Source of the DNA: Congregibacter litoralis KT71
GTDB lineage: Bacteria > Pseudomonadota > Gammaproteobacteria > Pseudomonadales > Halieaceae
Assembly: GCF_000153125.2 (NCBI RefSeq)
Contig: NZ_CM002299.1
Span: 1,921,075-1,985,074 of the forward strand
DNA length: 64,000 nucleotides
Direction of reading: 5' to 3'
Part shown: positions 18,123 to 30,571 of the stretch, piece by piece
Numbering within the stretch: position 1 is the first letter of the stretch
Layout: each line of letters opens with the position of its first letter
The notes under the pieces: model-generated
What the model was told of the DNA's origin: nothing
Seen by the model: only the letters and a program-made list of their open reading frames with translations
Database searches by the model: none
Made by a program: the position numbers and the translations under genes

Positions 18123-18263
18123 TCGGGCCTTTCATTCATCGGGCATAGTGTTATTCCCCTAAAGCGGATACACTATATCTAGTGGCCAAAATCTGAATAT
18201 CATTCAAAAATAATAAAAAAACGTCATGCAAAACATGCATTTACGAAGGATACTTAAAGCTAG
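18123..18263 (+). other. AT-rich intergenic leader before smc
   Basis: This 141-base gap is markedly richer in A and T than its surroundings. It holds a short palindrome CACTA-TATC-TAGTG near 18168, a run of A residues near 18215 and a repeated ATGCA element near 18226-18240. A promoter for smc is expected here, but no pair of hexamers with correct spacing stands out. Confidence 0.35.
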
Positions 18264-21200
18264 ATGCGTTTAAAGTCGATAAAGCTGGCAGGCTTCAAGT
18301 CCTTTGTGGATCCCACTGCTGTGCACTTTCCCAGCAATATGAGCGCCGTCGTAGGCCCCAATGGCTGCGGTAAATCCAACATCATTGACGCCGTACGCTG
18401 GGTTATGGGAGAGAGCTCCGCCAAAAACCTCCGCGGCGAGTCCATGGCGGATGTCATCTTCAACGGCTCGGGCAACCGGCAGCCCGTAGGGCAGGCTTCC
18501 ATTGAACTGGTGTTCGATAACAGCGACGGTGGCGTGGGTGGCGAATACGCGAGCTACGCGGAGATAGGCATCCGCCGCCAGGTGACGCGTGACGGGCAGT
18601 CGGAATATTTTCTCAACGGCACCAAGTGCCGCCGGCGGGATATCACGGATATTTTTCTGGGCACGGGCCTCGGGCCGCGCAGCTACGCCATCATCGAGCA
18701 GGGCATGATCTCCCGCCTCATCGAATCCAAGCCGGAAGAGCTTCGCGTTTTTATCGAAGAAGCGGCGGGGATCTCCAAATATAAAGAGCGCCGACGGGAA
18801 ACCGAGTCGCGTATGCGCCGTACCCTCGAAAACCTTGAGCGTCTGACAGATCTGCGGGACGAGTTAGAGCGCCAGCTTCAGCATCTCCAGCGCCAGTCCC
18901 AGGCGGCAGAAAAATACAAAAACCTCCGGGCCGAGGAGCGTGCCCTGAAGCAGCGGCTCATGGCCGCCCAGCTGCGGGATTTGCAGGCGCAGCACAAAGC
19001 GGCGGCTCACGAAGTGGGTGAACACCAGGTTCGCCTGGAGGCGGAGTATGCCAACCAGCAGCGGGTCGATACGGCGCTGGAGCAGCATCGGCTTACGCAC
19101 AGCGAACGCAATGACGCCCTGGTAGAGGTCCAGGGTCGCTTTTATGCAATCGGCGCAGAAGTGAGTCGTATAGAGCAAGAGATACGTTACCAGGGTGAAA
19201 AGGCCGAGCAGATCAATGACGATCTGCGCAGCACGGAACTCGGTTTGCAGCAGGCCAAAGAACACCTGGAAGAGGATGGCGACCGACTGGCGGGCTGGGA
19301 GGAGGAGCTGGCAACGCTGGGTCCCGCCCTGGAAACCCAGCGCAGCACCGCTGCCGCCGCCGCAGCAGCACTGGCTGAAGCCGAGGCCAATATGCAGTCC
19401 TGGCAAAGCGACTGGGATGAGTTCAACCAGAAGGCAGCCGTGCCCCGTCAGGAGGCGGAGGTGCAGCAGTCCCGTTTACAGCATCTTGAACATTCCCTGG
19501 CGCGGCTTCAGAAGCGTCTGGGGCAGCTGGATCAGGAGCGTGAATCCCATAACGATGATGCCGCGGTGGAAACTCTGGAGAGTTTGCGCAGTGATCTTGA
19601 GGTCGCCAACGAGGCCATCGAAGAGCTGACGACCAGGCTTCAGGATTTGGAGAGCGATGTCACGGGACTTCGCAACCAGCGTCGCGAGCGTCAGGAAGAG
19701 CTCAATACCCTGCGTTCAAAGCTGCAGATTCAACGCGGACGAGAAGCTTCCCTCGAGGCCCTGCAACAGGCCGCAAAGGAGCGCGCCGAGGGCGGCAAAG
19801 TGGGGGACTGGCTCCAGGAGCGGGGTCTCTCGGATAATCCCCGATTGCTGGATGACCTGCAGGTGGACGAGCGCTGGCAGCGCGCGGTGGAGGTCGTGCT
19901 GGGCAGTGCCCTCCAGGGTGTGTGTGTCGACAGCATTCCCTCCCTCGATGGCGCCCTGGGCGCCCTGGGCAGTGGCGATCTGACGCTTTTCGAGGCATTT
20001 CCCGAAACTGCCGCTCCGGCGAATTCTCTGGCCACCAAGCTCCAGGGTGACAGCAGGGCGCGTTCTCTGCTGGCTGCGGTGCGTTGCGCCAAGACCAGCG
20101 AGGAAGCGCTGGCCGGACGTCAGTCTCTGGCTCCGGGCGAATCCCTCATCACGCCTGATGGGCGCTGGTACGGTCGCAACTGGGTGCGCACGCTTCAGGG
20201 CGGAGAAAGTGAATCAGGCCTCATCGCGAGGCAGCAGGAGTTGGATGCTCTCCGGGAGGAGATAGAACAGCTCGCGGAGGCAGAGTCCCGAGCCAAGGCA
20301 TCCCTGAGTGAGAGCGATGAGCATCTCGCGTCGGCGGAACAGCAACTCAAGGCCACGCGTGCAGAAGTTGACGCCGGTGCGGCAAAGCGCTCTGATGTGC
20401 TGTCCCGCGTGCGGGCAGAAGAAGCCAAACAGGAGCAGGTGCTCGCCCGACGGGAGCGGCTGGAGCACGAGGCAACGGAGCTTCGCACACAGTTCGAGCA
20501 GGAACAGGGAGCGATGGTTGAGGCGCGGAACAAGCTGTCATCCGCCATTGAGGCAATGGATGGGAACACCGCCGACCGGGAGGCCCGTCTGACGGCCCGG
20601 GAAGGTCTTCGCAGCGCTCTGGAGCAGGTCCGCAGGGATGCGCAACAGAGTCGTGATGCCTCCCATCAGGCGGCACTGCGCCATCAGTCTCTGGTCACAC
20701 AAAGCGAGACCATCCGTAGTGCCCTGGTAAGAAGTAAAGAGCAGGTCGAGCGCTTGAGTGAGCGTCTCGAGGCGCTGAGTAGCGCCCGCCTCGAAAATGA
20801 CGAGCCCCTGGATGATCTGAAAAAGACTCTGGAAGAGCAGTTGGCCCTGCGCCTGGAGTCCGAAACGCGACTGACCACTGCCCGTCAGGCGCTTGCGGAC
20901 ATAGAACATACGCTGCGGGAAGCGGAGCAGGAGCGCATGCAGATAGAGCAGCGCGCAGCGGGGCTTCGGGAGAAGTTGGAATCGCGGCGTTTTGCCGTGC
21001 AGGGCCTTGAGCACCAGCAAAACACCATGCTCGGCCAGCTCGAGGAGCTGGGAGGCAACTTTGAGGAGCTCCTGGAGGCTCTGCCGGACGAGGTGGACAT
21101 GGCCGCCTGGCAAGGGGAGCTGGAGCGCTACGCCAACCGCATTGCCCGGCTGGGGCCGATCAACCTCGCGGCCGTGGATGAGTATCAGCAACAATCTGAG

Positions 21201-21764
21201 CGCAAGCGTTATCTTGACGCGCAGAATGAAGACCTGGAGTCGGCCCTGGATACCCTCGAGGCAGCGATCCGCAAGATTGACAAGGAAACACGCAATCGCT
21301 TCAAAGATACCTTTGACCAGGTCAACAGTGGGTTGCAGGAGCTGTTCCCCCGGGTGTTTGGGGGCGGTGCCGCAAGTCTTGAGATGACCGGTGACGATCT
21401 TCTGGATACCGGCGTGTCTATTCTGGCGCAGCCGCCGGGCAAGAAAAACAGCACCATCCACCTGCTGTCGGGTGGTGAAAAGGCCCTCACGGCTATTGCT
21501 CTGGTGTTTTCCATTTTTCAGCTGAATCCTGCACCGTTCTGCATGCTCGATGAGGTGGATGCGCCCCTGGATGATGCCAACGTGGGTCGCTACGCGCGCA
21601 TGGTCAAGGAGATGTCTGACAAGGTGCAGTTCATCTTTATTACCCACAACAAGATCACCATGGAAATGGCAGATCAGTTGATGGGGGTCACCATGCACGA
21701 GCCCGGCGTCTCGCGGCTGGTGACGGTGGATGTGGAAGAGGCCGCTGAGTTGGCGGCAAGCTAG
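18264..21764 (+). CDS. smc: Chromosome segregation protein SMC
   Basis: Chromosome-organising ATPase of 1166 residues. The N-terminal head has Walker A GPNGCGKSN (about residues 32-40). A long coiled coil (about 170-500) leads to the flexible hinge (about 515-640, with VVLGSALQGVCVDS) and a returning coiled coil (about 660-1000). The C-terminal head has the signature LLSGGEKAL and Walker B CMLDEVDAPLDD. This is a true SMC and not MukB. The partners ScpA and ScpB are not in this window. It is followed by zipA and ligA. Confidence 0.97.
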   Translation: MRLKSIKLAGFKSFVDPTAVHFPSNMSAVVGPNGCGKSNIIDAVRWVMGESSAKNLRGESMADVIFNGSGNRQPVGQASIELVFDNSDGGVGGEYASYAEIGIRRQVTRDGQSEYFLNGTKCRRRDITDIFLGTGLGPRSYAIIEQGMISRLIESKPEELRVFIEEAAGISKYKERRRETESRMRRTLENLERLTDLRDELERQLQHLQRQSQAAEKYKNLRAEERALKQRLMAAQLRDLQAQHKAAAHEVGEHQVRLEAEYANQQRVDTALEQHRLTHSERNDALVEVQGRFYAIGAEVSRIEQEIRYQGEKAEQINDDLRSTELGLQQAKEHLEEDGDRLAGWEEELATLGPALETQRSTAAAAAAALAEAEANMQSWQSDWDEFNQKAAVPRQEAEVQQSRLQHLEHSLARLQKRLGQLDQERESHNDDAAVETLESLRSDLEVANEAIEELTTRLQDLESDVTGLRNQRRERQEELNTLRSKLQIQRGREASLEALQQAAKERAEGGKVGDWLQERGLSDNPRLLDDLQVDERWQRAVEVVLGSALQGVCVDSIPSLDGALGALGSGDLTLFEAFPETAAPANSLATKLQGDSRARSLLAAVRCAKTSEEALAGRQSLAPGESLITPDGRWYGRNWVRTLQGGESESGLIARQQELDALREEIEQLAEAESRAKASLSESDEHLASAEQQLKATRAEVDAGAAKRSDVLSRVRAEEAKQEQVLARRERLEHEATELRTQFEQEQGAMVEARNKLSSAIEAMDGNTADREARLTAREGLRSALEQVRRDAQQSRDASHQAALRHQSLVTQSETIRSALVRSKEQVERLSERLEALSSARLENDEPLDDLKKTLEEQLALRLESETRLTTARQALADIEHTLREAEQERMQIEQRAAGLREKLESRRFAVQGLEHQQNTMLGQLEELGGNFEELLEALPDEVDMAAWQGELERYANRIARLGPINLAAVDEYQQQSERKRYLDAQNEDLESALDTLEAAIRKIDKETRNRFKDTFDQVNSGLQELFPRVFGGGAASLEMTGDDLLDTGVSILAQPPGKKNSTIHLLSGGEKALTAIALVFSIFQLNPAPFCMLDEVDAPLDDANVGRYARMVKEMSDKVQFIFITHNKITMEMADQLMGVTMHEPGVSRLVTVDVEEAAELAAS

Positions 21765-21832
21765 GATGCAGGAACGGGGGAAGCACGCTAGCGTGGTTCA
21801 TGGAATGTATCTGGGGAGGAGTGAACAAAACC

Positions 21833-25511
<3,679 letters not shown>

Positions 25512-25529
25512 TTGTGACGTTTTTGTGTC
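25512..25529 (+). promoter_or_regulatory. Possible degenerate second Pho box
   Basis: TTGTGAC and TTGTGTC are separated by four bases, giving the 11-base phasing of Pho boxes, but each differs at two or more positions from CTGTCAC. It lies about three helical turns upstream of the better box. Confidence 0.3.
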
Positions 25530-25543
25530 CAAAAAGACCGTGT

Positions 25544-25561
25544 CTGTCATCTTTGTGTCAT
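25544..25561 (+). promoter_or_regulatory. Pho box upstream of phoB
   Basis: CTGTCAT, four bases (CTTT), then GTGTCAT. This fits the PhoB-binding consensus of two CTGTCAC-like heptamers spaced by 4 bases. It lies 49 bases before the phoB ATG, where it would replace the -35 element and give autoregulated, phosphate-starvation-induced transcription. Confidence 0.8.
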
Positions 25562-25610
25562 CTGCGGGTTGCAAGATTCACCGCTTCAGCAGGCCTGCGG
25601 GAGAACAGGG

Positions 25611-26321
25611 ATGAGTGAGCGAACGGTACTGGTGGTGGATGATGAGTTTGCGATTCGCGACATGTTGCGCATGGCGCTGGAAATCGTCGATTACCGCTGC
25701 CTTGAGGCGGATAACATTCAGGATGCTCACGCCATTGTTGTCGATCAACGGCCGGATATTGTGCTCCTGGACTGGATGCTGCCGGGAGGCAGCGGTATTG
25801 AACTGCTGCGGCGGCTCAAGCGCGACGATACGACGCAGGAGATACCCGTGATCATGCTGACGGCAAAAACCGCCGAGGACAATGTGATTCAGGGCCTTGA
25901 AGTCGGCGCGGATGACTACATCACCAAGCCCTTCGCGCCCCGGGAACTCATCGCCCGCATCAAGGCGCTCCTGCGACGCTCCGGGGTGGGTGAGAGCGCT
26001 GATCGTATGCAGGTCTCCGAACTGGTACTCGATGGCAAAAGCCGGCGGGTGTACCTCGCTGATGAACCCCTGGATATGGGGCCCACGGAATTCAATCTAC
26101 TGCAGTTTTTTATGTCCCACCCCGAGCGCGCCTACAGTCGCAATCAGATGCTCGATCAGGTGTGGGGTGCAAACGTTTATGTCGAGGAGCGCACCGTGGA
26201 CGTGCATATCCGCCGCTTGCGCAAGGCCCTGCAGGTAGAGGGCAAGGACTATAGCGGTCTGATTCAGACCGTGCGGGGCACGGGCTATCGCTTCTCTTCC
26301 CGGGGAGTACCCGCCGGTTGA
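25611..26321 (+). CDS. phoB: Phosphate regulon response regulator PhoB
   Basis: OmpR-type response regulator of 236 residues that activates phosphate-starvation genes when phosphorylated by PhoR. The receiver domain has the acidic pocket VVDDE, phosphoacceptor Asp54 in LLDWMLPG and Lys106 in ITKPF. The C-terminal winged helix (about 135-230) ends with RTVDVHIRRLRKAL and the VRGTGYRF wing. The ATG at 25611 follows GGGAG. A Pho box is present upstream. The stop overlaps the TTG start of phoR. Confidence 0.97.
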   Translation: MSERTVLVVDDEFAIRDMLRMALEIVDYRCLEADNIQDAHAIVVDQRPDIVLLDWMLPGGSGIELLRRLKRDDTTQEIPVIMLTAKTAEDNVIQGLEVGADDYITKPFAPRELIARIKALLRRSGVGESADRMQVSELVLDGKSRRVYLADEPLDMGPTEFNLLQFFMSHPERAYSRNQMLDQVWGANVYVEERTVDVHIRRLRKALQVEGKDYSGLIQTVRGTGYRFSSRGVPAG

Positions 26322-27592
26322 GTCTCGCGGGCAGCTGGCGTGCTGAATTACGGAAGCTGCTGCTGGTTCTGGCCGCCTCGGGCGTCCTTGGCTGGGTTAC
26401 GGGCTACACCCTCGAGATGCTGTGCATCGGGCTCAGCGTGCTCTCCGGTATCTGGCTCTGGCAACTCTGGCTCATGCGTCGGTGGCTTCAGGACCCTGAT
26501 CAGCCGCCACCGGAGAGTGGAGGCATCTGGGGTCTCGTCTATGACACCATCTACGGTCTGCAACGGGAAAACCGTGAGGCCCGTGGTCGCCTCCAGTCCA
26601 CCGTTGACTACCTGAGAAGTTCCTTCGCGTCCATGCGCGATGGCGTGCTGATCCTCACTCAGAGTGGCGCCATCGAGTGGTCTAACGACGCCGCGGAAGG
26701 TCTTCTGGGGCTTCAGTACCCCCGGGATCGCGGCCAGCCGGTCTTGAACCTCCTCCGCTGGCCGGCGTTTCACGATTACTTTTTAAATGGCGATTTCCAG
26801 CAGCCCCTGCAAATCCCTAACGACCGCAATAGTCGGCAGATATTGCAGGTTGAGATCACGACCTTTGCCGGCGGAGACTTTCTGCTGTTTTTCCGCGACG
26901 TGACCCGGGTCGTGCAGATGGAGCAGATGCGTCGGGACTTCGTAGGCAATGTGTCCCATGAGCTGAGAACGCCCCTGACGGTGTTCAAGGGATATCTGGA
27001 CACCTTGGTCTCCAGCGAGTTGTTCGAGGATCCGCGCTTTCAGAAAGCTGCAGCGCAAATGGATATGCAGGTTCAGCGAATGGAGAACCTCCTGACGGAC
27101 CTGCTGTGGCTCAGTCGCATCGAAACCGTGAGCGAGGATCGTGAGACGGAAGACGTCAACATGGTTGCCATGCTTGAAGAGCTTCGCGAGGAGCTACGCT
27201 CCAGCCACCCCGATCGTCTCGTAGTTTTGGAAGTGGAGACCCAGGACACGGTGAAGGGCAACTATCGCGAGCTCCGCAGTGCTGTGTCCAACCTGGTCAT
27301 CAATGCACTCAAGTACAGCGAAGATGACAAGCCTGTGCGTGTCAGCTGGGTTCACGGCAATGGCGCGCTGGTGTTGAATGTTGTGGATGCCGGCGTTGGT
27401 ATCGAGGAGGAGCACATCGCGAGAATCACCGAGCGTTTTTACCGCGTCGACGAAAGTCGCAATGCGCGCACCGGTGGTACGGGGCTGGGTCTGGCCATTG
27501 TAAAGCACGTTGCGGCAAGCCATCGAGCGGAGCTGATCATTGAGAGTGAACCCGGACGTGGGAGCCGCTTCGCGTTACACTTTCCGTTGTGA
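26318..27592 (+). CDS. phoR: Phosphate regulon sensor kinase PhoR
   Basis: Membrane histidine kinase of 424 residues. Two N-terminal hydrophobic segments (about residues 12-52) lead to a PAS domain (about 95-200), the dimerisation/phosphoacceptor motif NVSHELRTPL (His214) and an ATPase domain with the N, G1 and G2 boxes (VVDAGVGI, GGTGLGLAI). There is no large periplasmic loop, as expected for PhoR, which senses through PstSCAB and PhoU. The start is TTG within a TTGA overlap with phoB. The stop overlaps the GTG of pstS. Confidence 0.95.
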   Translation: MSLAGSWRAELRKLLLVLAASGVLGWVTGYTLEMLCIGLSVLSGIWLWQLWLMRRWLQDPDQPPPESGGIWGLVYDTIYGLQRENREARGRLQSTVDYLRSSFASMRDGVLILTQSGAIEWSNDAAEGLLGLQYPRDRGQPVLNLLRWPAFHDYFLNGDFQQPLQIPNDRNSRQILQVEITTFAGGDFLLFFRDVTRVVQMEQMRRDFVGNVSHELRTPLTVFKGYLDTLVSSELFEDPRFQKAAAQMDMQVQRMENLLTDLLWLSRIETVSEDRETEDVNMVAMLEELREELRSSHPDRLVVLEVETQDTVKGNYRELRSAVSNLVINALKYSEDDKPVRVSWVHGNGALVLNVVDAGVGIEEEHIARITERFYRVDESRNARTGGTGLGLAIVKHVAASHRAELIIESEPGRGSRFALHFPL

Positions 27593-28497
27593 AATACCGC
27601 TTTCGTCTCTCCTTTGCCCTGGCGCTGTACGCCTGTTTTGGGGCCCCACTACAAGCTGCTGAGCCCCTCTCCGGCAAGGTGGTCAGTACGGGTTCCGACA
27701 CCATGGGGTCTCTTACTTCTATTTGGGCAGAGATGTTGACGGCGCGGCACTCCGGTGTGTCGGCGCAGGTCCGTGCCATTGGGTCCGGGGCAGCGCCCAC
27801 GGCGCTGGTTCAGGGCACGGCGAATATCGGTCCCATGAGCCGGCCCATGTCTCCCGAGGAGCTCAGCGCATTTACGCGAAAATATGGATATCCACCCACG
27901 GCGGTGCCTGTCGCCCAGGACGCCTTGGCGGTTTTCGTGCATAGAGACAACCCCCTGGATAGCATCACCACAGCGCAACTGGATGCGGTGTTTTCCGCGA
28001 CGCGGCGCTGCGGATATCCTCAGGCCATTCGCTCCTGGGGTGAATTGGGCCTGGGAGCGCCATGGAATCAGCGCGTGATCAGTGCCTATGGTAGAAGCGC
28101 CGCATCGGGTACCTACAGTGTTTTTCGTCGCCAGGTGCTGTGTACCGGAGATTTTGCGACGCAGCTGAATCGCCTGGTGGGTTCTTCAGCCGTCGTACGT
28201 GCCGTAGCCACGGATGCCTATGGCATCGGCTACGCGAGTGCGGGCTTTCTCAATGCGAGTGTTAAACGACTGCGCGTTCTCGACAGCGGCGGGGTGGATG
28301 AGGCGGTGCTCGCCCGACGTCTGTTTGTTTACATCAATCGCCCACCGGACGCGCCCGTGGACGCGCTGACCGCGGCTTTTCTGGAAATTGTTTTCAGCAC
28401 CGAAGGACAGCGTGAAGTGGCCCGCCTGGGCTATGGGGCGCTGCCCCTTGCGGAGCGCGGGGAGCTGCGTGTCCGCCTGGGTTTGTCCCGTGACTGA
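27589..28497 (+). CDS. pstS: Phosphate ABC transporter substrate-binding protein PstS
   Basis: Periplasmic phosphate-binding protein of 302 residues. It has a signal peptide (ending near LQA), then the PBP fold with the phosphate loop STGSDTMGSL and a second binding segment GRSAASGTYSVF. It belongs to the PstS-like group common in Pseudomonas and marine gammaproteobacteria rather than the E. coli form. The GTG start overlaps the phoR stop (GTGA), and the 3' end overlaps pstC by eight bases. It has no visible Pho box of its own, so it depends on the phoB promoter unless one is hidden in phoR. Confidence 0.9.
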   Translation: MKYRFRLSFALALYACFGAPLQAAEPLSGKVVSTGSDTMGSLTSIWAEMLTARHSGVSAQVRAIGSGAAPTALVQGTANIGPMSRPMSPEELSAFTRKYGYPPTAVPVAQDALAVFVHRDNPLDSITTAQLDAVFSATRRCGYPQAIRSWGELGLGAPWNQRVISAYGRSAASGTYSVFRRQVLCTGDFATQLNRLVGSSAVVRAVATDAYGIGYASAGFLNASVKRLRVLDSGGVDEAVLARRLFVYINRPPDAPVDALTAAFLEIVFSTEGQREVARLGYGALPLAERGELRVRLGLSRD

Positions 28498-30571
28498 GAC
28501 CCCATTCAGAATTGCCGCTCGGCGGCGCGCCCGGGATCGTATGGCCACGGTGGCTATCGCTGCCGCCGGTGGCGCTGTGATCATCATGATTCTCCTGATT
28601 CTGGCTTATCTCTTGTACGTGGCCATGCCCCTTGCGAGTGTCACCAGGATCGAGGCTGTGTCCACGGAAACGCTGCCTGCCAAGCGCTCATCCTTGGTTT
28701 TTGCCGGCGAACGGCGCTTTCTTTTGCCAGAAGGTGCAAGGGGCGCCTCTGGCGAGGTGCGCCGCGCCGGGCAACACGCGGTTCGTTTACGGGCCGACAC
28801 CCTGGAAGTTTTTGCGATTCCACCGGCGGGTCTGGGTGGCGATAATAATCGGCCCGAGACTCTTGAGGTGCAGGCAACGATAGGTGTTAGCGGCGCGCTG
28901 CCTGCCAGTCTGGCAGTTGACGCCAGGGGCGAGCGTCTGCTCTACGCATTTTTTGACCAACAGGGAGTGCTCCACGCGGGAGAGCTCGACAGGCCCGCCC
29001 CATCGTCCGGCGTGGCAAAGCGCCATAGGTTGATGGCGCTAGAGTTCTCCTCGGGAGTCGTTCAGGTGGACGCCGGGTCTGGTCTGGTGGTGGTCGTCAA
29101 GGACCGATCCTATCTTCGCTGGACTCCCGGCGCCCCTTCGAAGAGTCTCGTGCAAGGGCAACTTCCCCGGGTTCAAAGTGTTGCAAAACATCTCGCCTGG
29201 GGGCCCAATCATGAAACCCTTTTACTGGTCGATGAGGATAACCGGGTGTATCGCTTTGATACGGCGCGCGCGGATTTTCCTTTATTGGGCGAACCCTGGG
29301 TAGCGCCCATCAATGTGCGTGGTCTGGTGAGTGAAGACCGGCGCCGCGTGGTCTACTTCTTCGGCGAAGAGGGCGAGCTTCTGGTGCAGGTGCCCAGTAG
29401 CAAGGAGGAACTGCTCCGGGAGATTGTCCCCGCGCTCAAGGGTCCGGGAGACCTTGGCCTGGATGTCGATGACAACGTTCTTTACCGGCTGACGGACACG
29501 GAGCGGGTGCGCGTAAGGCTTAGAAACCCGTCGCCAGAAACGGGATGGCGAAGTCTCTGGCTTGCTCAATGGTTTGGTGGCTACGATGCGCCGGGACAGT
29601 ACTGGCATCCCGACGGTGCCGCGATCGGAGTCCTGTCAAAGCTCAGCCTTTCGCCTTTGCTCTACGGCACTTTCAAGGCAGCGATCTACGGCATGCTCCT
29701 GGCTATTCCCCTGTCCCTGGGCGCAGCGGTATACACCGGCTATTTTTTACCGCCCCGAATTCGCAACCGTGTTAAGCCGAGCATAGAGATGCTTGAGGCT
29801 TTCCCTACGGTAGTCCTGGGTTTTGTCGCCGGTCTGTGGCTGGCTCCGCTGCTGGTGGATTATCTGCTCCCCATACTGTTACTGCCCGTACTGCTTCTGG
29901 CTTTGCCTCTTCTTCTGTCTCTCATCCACCTGCTGCTACAGCTGCTGTCGCCACGTTTTCAGAGACGTCCGCCACGTGTGGCGCTGGTGGCTGCTGTTTA
30001 CCTTCTCGCAACCTTACTGCTCATGACAAACGGTGAGTTCCTTGAGGGCTGGCTATTGGAGACCTCGATGCGCGACTGGCTTTGGCGCGAGTGGGGTATT
30101 GCCTACGAACAGCGAAACGCGCTCTTGGTGGGTATGGCCATGGGTATCGCGATAACCCCCGTGATGTTCTCCATTATCGAGGACTCTATATTTGCCGTAC
30201 CCCGGAGTTTGTCCGACGGCAGTCTGGCCCTGGGGGCTACGCGATGGCAGTCCCTCGCGAGGGTGGTGCTTCCCGCAGCGTCGCCGGCTATTCTGTCAGC
30301 GCTGCTGATCGGTATTGCCCGGGGTCTTGGAGAGACCATGATTGTTCTCCTGGCAACAGGAAACACCCCGCTCATGGAACCGGGGGCATTTACCGGGCTG
30401 CGAAGCCTGAGTGCGAGCATCGTGGTAGAGCTTCCGGAGGCGGGGACGGAGAGTGTGCAGTTCCGGCTGCTGTTTCTCGCTGCGTTGGTACTTTTTGGTC
30501 TGACCTTTGTCCTCAACACCGTCGCAGAGCTGTTTAGACAGCGTCTGCGTTATGCCTATGCAAACCGCTGA
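28490..30571 (+). CDS. pstC: Phosphate ABC transporter permease PstC, long form
   Basis: Inner-membrane channel subunit of 693 residues, about twice the length of E. coli PstC. After one N-terminal helix (about residues 18-45) a soluble domain of roughly 330 residues intervenes, then the usual permease with six helices (about 385-690). The permease carries the EAFPTVVLGFVAG segment and the coupling motif SLALGATRWQSLARVVLP. Long PstC forms also occur in Pseudomonas. The GTG at 28490 keeps the basic RRRARDR stretch in front of the first helix; an ATG at 28541 would remove it. Confidence 0.9.
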   Translation: MTETPFRIAARRRARDRMATVAIAAAGGAVIIMILLILAYLLYVAMPLASVTRIEAVSTETLPAKRSSLVFAGERRFLLPEGARGASGEVRRAGQHAVRLRADTLEVFAIPPAGLGGDNNRPETLEVQATIGVSGALPASLAVDARGERLLYAFFDQQGVLHAGELDRPAPSSGVAKRHRLMALEFSSGVVQVDAGSGLVVVVKDRSYLRWTPGAPSKSLVQGQLPRVQSVAKHLAWGPNHETLLLVDEDNRVYRFDTARADFPLLGEPWVAPINVRGLVSEDRRRVVYFFGEEGELLVQVPSSKEELLREIVPALKGPGDLGLDVDDNVLYRLTDTERVRVRLRNPSPETGWRSLWLAQWFGGYDAPGQYWHPDGAAIGVLSKLSLSPLLYGTFKAAIYGMLLAIPLSLGAAVYTGYFLPPRIRNRVKPSIEMLEAFPTVVLGFVAGLWLAPLLVDYLLPILLLPVLLLALPLLLSLIHLLLQLLSPRFQRRPPRVALVAAVYLLATLLLMTNGEFLEGWLLETSMRDWLWREWGIAYEQRNALLVGMAMGIAITPVMFSIIEDSIFAVPRSLSDGSLALGATRWQSLARVVLPAASPAILSALLIGIARGLGETMIVLLATGNTPLMEPGAFTGLRSLSASIVVELPEAGTESVQFRLLFLAALVLFGLTFVLNTVAELFRQRLRYAYANR

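Noticed and set aside
20538..21698. 386-codon open frame antisense to smc
   Set aside because: The composition mirrors the coiled-coil coding strand and there is no recognisable domain.
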